From Actinomycetota bacterium (GTDB lineage Bacteria; Actinomycetota; Actinomycetes; S36-B12; CAIYMF01), in NCBI GenBank assembly GCA_026393115.1, contig JAPLAU010000033.1, forward strand, positions 1 to 64,000: a stretch of 64,000 bases of DNA, written 5' to 3'. Within the stretch, counting starts at the first letter, position 1. Every line of letters starts with the position of its first letter. The notes under the pieces were generated by a model that saw only the letters and a program-made list of their open reading frames with translations, made no database searches and was not told where the DNA came from. The position numbers and the translations under genes are program-made. Positions 61,265 to 64,000 of the stretch are shown in pieces.

Positions 61265-62038
61265 TCAGCCCCTCCCCCAACGCTTCCGAAGAGCCGCGGC
61301 ACGGTCGCGCGCTCCCCATCGGGTGACTTGCCAGAGCGCTTCGGTGACAATCGAACGGCTCATCTTGCTGGTGCCGTACTGGCGCTCTTCAAAGGTGATC
61401 GGTACTTCGGCCAAACGCAGGCCCGCGGTAGACGCACGATTAGCGAGGTCTACTTGGAAGACGTACCCCGCACTGCCGACGCCCTGCAGATCGAGGGTAC
61501 GGAGTGTGTTGGCGCGGAAGGCTCGGTAACCGCCGGTCGCATCGGCAAGAGGAAGGCCAAGCAGGATGCGCGTGTACATGTTGCCGCCACGACTGAGGAA
61601 TTCGCGGTGCCGGGGCCAGTTGCGAACCTCTCCCCCAGGCACGTATCGCGAACCGAGTACGAGGTCGGCAGTGCGCAGCCGGTCGAGTAGTCGGGGAAGC
61701 TGGGCTGGATCGTGACTTCCGTCGGCATCCATTTCAACCAGCACGTCGAACTCGTTGTCGAGTCCCCACCCGAAGCCGGCGATGTAGGCGGCGCCGAGTC
61801 CTTGTTTGCCAAGGCGATGCAGCACATGCACGTGGGCATCGGCGTCGCTCAACTCGTTGGCCAGATCTCCGGTGCCGTCGGGCGAATTGTCATCGACGAT
61901 CAGCACGTGCGCTTCGGGCACTGACTCGCGTACCCGAGGCACAATGCGACCGATGTTCTCAGCCTCGTTGTACGTGGGGATGATCACCAGGATGCGGCCG
62001 AGGTCGTCGAAGGTACTGGCGGACAGTGATTCGTTCAC
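61265..62038 (-). CDS. ppm1: Polyprenol monophosphomannose synthase (GT2)
   Basis: A 257-residue GT-A glycosyltransferase of the dolichol-phosphate-mannose synthase type. VIIPTYNEAENIGRIVPRV starts the Rossmann half; LIVDDNSPDGTGDLANE and the metal-binding DVLVEMDADGSHDPAQLPRLL (DAD near 107) are catalytic; ADLVLGSRYVPGG and FLSRGGNMYTRILLGLPLADATGGYRAF complete the family pattern. It charges polyprenol phosphate with mannose for lipoglycan and protein mannosylation. In mycobacteria it is fused to Lnt; here it is a separate gene 5 bp downstream. GTG 62038 is chosen because upstream frame text lies inside lnt. Confidence 0.93.
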   Translation of the reverse strand: MNESLSASTFDDLGRILVIIPTYNEAENIGRIVPRVRESVPEAHVLIVDDNSPDGTGDLANELSDADAHVHVLHRLGKQGLGAAYIAGFGWGLDNEFDVLVEMDADGSHDPAQLPRLLDRLRTADLVLGSRYVPGGEVRNWPRHREFLSRGGNMYTRILLGLPLADATGGYRAFRANTLRTLDLQGVGSAGYVFQVDLANRASTAGLRLAEVPITFEERQYGTSKMSRSIVTEALWQVTRWGARDRAAALRKRWGRG

Positions 62039-62043
62039 GGCTG

Positions 62044-63669
62044 CTAGTTCTCCTGGGCGAAGTCGTCGCTGGGGCGGCCACCTGCTCGGCCGCGCTCGTT
62101 CGACCCTAGTCGTCGACTCATCAGTGCCCACAACACGGCTAGCAAAGCGATGAGAGTGAGCGCCCATTCCGGCTTTGAACCCAGTCGGTCAGAGAGCGTC
62201 AGGCTGTCAGATTGGACGATCTCTGACACAAGGCTTCCGGCAACAAACTCGGGCAGTTGCGCCGTGATGTCACCGCGCGCGGTCATGATCGCGCTGATGC
62301 CGCTGGTGGCTGCCACCAGGGTTGCGCGTCCGTGTTCGATGGCACGCAACCTTGTGATCGCTAGTTGTTGCTCCGGTTGGCCGGTGCGACCGTAAGTGGC
62401 GTTGTTCGTCTGAACGACGAGCACGTGGCCGCCGCCAGTGATGGCATCGCGCACTACTTCGTCGTCGGCCACTTCGAAGCAGATGACGTCACCGATGCGC
62501 GCTGGCCCCAGCGTCAGGACTCCCGGAACGTGGCCGGCGGCGAAATCGCGCGGGATGAGTGCGAATCTGTCGATGAGTCGTGAAATCAACGGCCGCATCG
62601 GGATGTACTCGCCGAACGGAACCGGGTGGCGCTTGGCGTACCACTCCCCAGGGCCGGTACCGGGCTTCCACACGATGCCCAGATTCAACACCGTGTCAGG
62701 GTTATCAGGGTTGGCGACGACGGCACCAACGAGCACTGGAGCACCGATGTCATCAACAGTTGAACTGATGTCGACCGCTGCTCCCGGGTGCGTGTACGGG
62801 TCGATATCGCTGGCGTTTTCCGGCCAGATCACCAACTCCGGCTGTGGCTGGGAGCCCTGCCGAACCAGACGCGCAAGTTCGCGAGTCGCGGCGATGTTGT
62901 TGTCAAGAATCTGCCCCGGAGGGCCTTCGGTGCCCAGACCCGCGCGCGGCACATTTCCTTGGATCACGGCCGCGGTCACCGCCTTTTCCGTGCCGGGCTG
63001 CGGTAGAACAGTGACGGCGCTGGATGCTAACCCGCCAAGTAGGATCGCCACGATCAAAACTAAATCAACGGCCGCTAGGCCTGGCGACCGTACGGGCCTG
63101 GCGCCCCATCGAGGTTCGCCCGCGAGCCCGGGGGCCAAATGCAGGACCCCGGCCGCCAGTAACGAACCGAGCAACGCCACCGTGAATGTGACCAGTGGTG
63201 CGCCGGCGATCGCTGCGAGGAAGGCGAACGGTGAATCGGACTGGGAAAACGCCAGGCGACCCCAAGCGAACCCGCCCCAGGGAATACGGTCACGCAGGGT
63301 CTCAACGGCAACCCAGCATGTTGCTGCCCACAGGGGCCAGAGCGGAAGCCGTGTGACAAGTGCGATCAAAGCTCCGGTGACCGCGGCCCAGAAGGCGCAC
63401 AGCAGCGAGAGCATCACCCAGGCGTCATCGCCGACGACGCGCATCCACGAGATGAGTGGGAGGAAGAGAGCAAGGCCGAAAAGGGCGCCCAGCAGGAAGC
63501 CTGACCACGCGCTACGGCGCCACAGGCACACGGTGAACACCATGATCGCGATGGGGGCGAGCCAACCCCAGCCACGCGGAGGGAAGGCCGCAGAAAGCGC
63601 GTAACCCGCCAGTGGGGCGCACACTAGTCGCGCGAGAGCGGCTAAAAACGAACTCGAGCGCACAGTCAC
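62044..63669 (-). CDS. lnt: Apolipoprotein N-acyltransferase
   Basis: A 541-residue membrane enzyme that N-acylates the lipoprotein cysteine. About six to seven N-terminal helices (residues 1-210) precede the nitrilase-like domain with the catalytic set: Glu in VIWPENASD near 284, Lys in YAKRHPVPFGEYIPM near 355, and Cys in DVICFEVADDE near 410. A last helix near 515 anchors the end. Together with ppm it matches the two halves of the mycobacterial Ppm1 fusion. TAGCGT lies six bases before the GTG. Confidence 0.94.
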   Translation of the reverse strand: MTVRSSSFLAALARLVCAPLAGYALSAAFPPRGWGWLAPIAIMVFTVCLWRRSAWSGFLLGALFGLALFLPLISWMRVVGDDAWVMLSLLCAFWAAVTGALIALVTRLPLWPLWAATCWVAVETLRDRIPWGGFAWGRLAFSQSDSPFAFLAAIAGAPLVTFTVALLGSLLAAGVLHLAPGLAGEPRWGARPVRSPGLAAVDLVLIVAILLGGLASSAVTVLPQPGTEKAVTAAVIQGNVPRAGLGTEGPPGQILDNNIAATRELARLVRQGSQPQPELVIWPENASDIDPYTHPGAAVDISSTVDDIGAPVLVGAVVANPDNPDTVLNLGIVWKPGTGPGEWYAKRHPVPFGEYIPMRPLISRLIDRFALIPRDFAAGHVPGVLTLGPARIGDVICFEVADDEVVRDAITGGGHVLVVQTNNATYGRTGQPEQQLAITRLRAIEHGRATLVAATSGISAIMTARGDITAQLPEFVAGSLVSEIVQSDSLTLSDRLGSKPEWALTLIALLAVLWALMSRRLGSNERGRAGGRPSDDFAQEN

Positions 63670-63675
63670 CAGACG

Positions 63676-63681
63676 ACGCTA
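63676..63681 (-). promoter_or_regulatory. -10 element (leaderless) of lnt-ppm-fxsA
   Basis: On the minus strand TAGCGT is followed by six bases and the GTG at 63669. Confidence 0.5.
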
Positions 63682-63700
63682 GTGCACGAAAGGTTCCGAT

Positions 63701-64000
63701 TCAGGGGACCACGACCGTGCCGCGGGCCGTGGTGCAGACCAACGGCGGATCAAGCAGGGCTGCAGCGCTGGGTGAAACATCGGGAGTAGCCCGGGCGAGG
63801 ATGCGTGCTTCAAACTCCACCTCGCGGCTGCGACGTCCGATGCGGGTCAATGTCGCTTGAACCTCGATGACATCTCCCGCGCGCACGGCGTCGACGAACT
63901 GCACGTCGGAGTACGACGCGAAAAGACCCTCATCGCCGTCACTGCGAATACCCAACTCGGTGGCGACGTCGCCGAACAAGCCCAGCACGTAGGCGCCGTC
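63701..64000 (-). CDS. Hotdog-fold thioesterase/dehydratase-like protein (partial)
   Basis: The frame runs off the window edge, so only the C-terminal 99 codons are visible and the start lies outside. DGAYVLGLFGDVATELGIRSDGDEGLFASYSDVQFVDAVRAGDVIEVQATLTRIGRRSREVEFEA shows the hotdog strand order with F(V)DAVRAGD and the GRRSREVEF pattern found in 3-aminobutyryl-CoA ammonia lyase-like and thioesterase relatives. It may act on an acyl-CoA; the catalytic residues are probably upstream. Confidence 0.65.
   Translation of the reverse strand, partial: DGAYVLGLFGDVATELGIRSDGDEGLFASYSDVQFVDAVRAGDVIEVQATLTRIGRRSREVEFEARILARATPDVSPSAAALLDPPLVCTTARGTVVVP

Overview
The window is a dense, high-GC bacterial chromosome segment from an actinobacterium (Actinomycetota). 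The main evidence is gene order. Bases 3369-22742 follow the mycobacterial series TPR protein, HAD phosphatase, small acidic protein, tlyA, NAD kinase, recN, pyrG, Nudix, xerD, ParA-like, scpA, scpB, rluB, cmk, der. Bases 47567-55244 follow gcvH, garA, merR, bifunctional nuclease, merR, gcvP. Bases 60394-63669 follow rbpA next to ppm, with lnt and fxsA. RbpA itself is an actinobacterial RNA polymerase partner. Many genes also start with an apparent leaderless promoter, as is common in this phylum. I cannot place the organism below phylum. An environmental, non-mycolate lineage is an inference: mycobacteria fuse lnt and ppm, and here they are separate genes.

Layout. 1-11062: TPR protein with a coding repeat, an antisense homocysteine methyltransferase/MBL-fold pair, a short SSB, TPR protein, HAD phosphatase, a phasin-like protein with a Lys/Ala tail, an acidic protein, TlyA, NAD kinase, RecN and a DUF885 protein. 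11063-22742: pyrG with a possible structured leader, Nudix, alanine dehydrogenase, XerD, ParA/ScpA/ScpB/RluB (chromosome organisation and rRNA modification), then chorismate mutase/TyrA (tyrosine synthesis), Cmk and Der. 22739-25226: a DnaX-tail-like protein, a strange small protein with serine at every third position, tRNA-Pro(GGG), a membrane-anchored DUF1566 protein and a polysaccharide deacetylase that appears frameshifted near its start.

25291-34760 is an accessory catabolic unit. A seven-gene operon encodes a DUF917 protein, a hydantoinase/oxoprolinase A-type protein and a complete Dpp/Opp-type ABC importer. It is divergent from a PucR-type regulator that seems to start at ACG. The unit probably imports and processes a cyclic amide such as a hydantoin, thiohydantoin or oxoproline-like compound; the substrate is not determined.

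34878-46884 is a mosaic: secreted beta-propeller and small secreted proteins, a split-barrel flavin protein, a GcvT-like one-carbon transferase followed by an HD-domain protein, two small dimeric-barrel proteins, an 827-residue CDP-glycerol-transferase-like protein, an orphan type IV pilin, a lipoprotein, a SIMPL protein, a conserved actinobacterial protein with a palindromic operator candidate, a cysteine desulfurase-like enzyme and a repeat-tailed membrane protein.

46925-55244: a CDP-alcohol phosphatidyltransferase, then the glycine cleavage region. It holds gcvH, six 11-bp tandem repeats, the FHA regulator GarA, two MerR regulators, a bifunctional nuclease and an antisense MFS gene, then gcvP behind a tandem glycine riboswitch. 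55340-64000: thioesterases, a HAD phosphatase, an alpha/beta hydrolase, a TM2 protein, a glycerophosphodiesterase, a UMF1-type transporter, RbpA, and the lipoprotein/glycolipid operon lnt-ppm-fxsA.

The most unusual items are the serine-triplet protein (23048-23281), the pyrG leader whose outer helix would cover its ribosome-binding site (11131-11202), the G-tract frameshift in the deacetylase (24563-24567), the helically phased 11-bp repeats and the transcription-start palindrome ahead of garA (47957-48122), and the genome-wide leaderless signature. All functions were assigned by reading motifs; no search was run.
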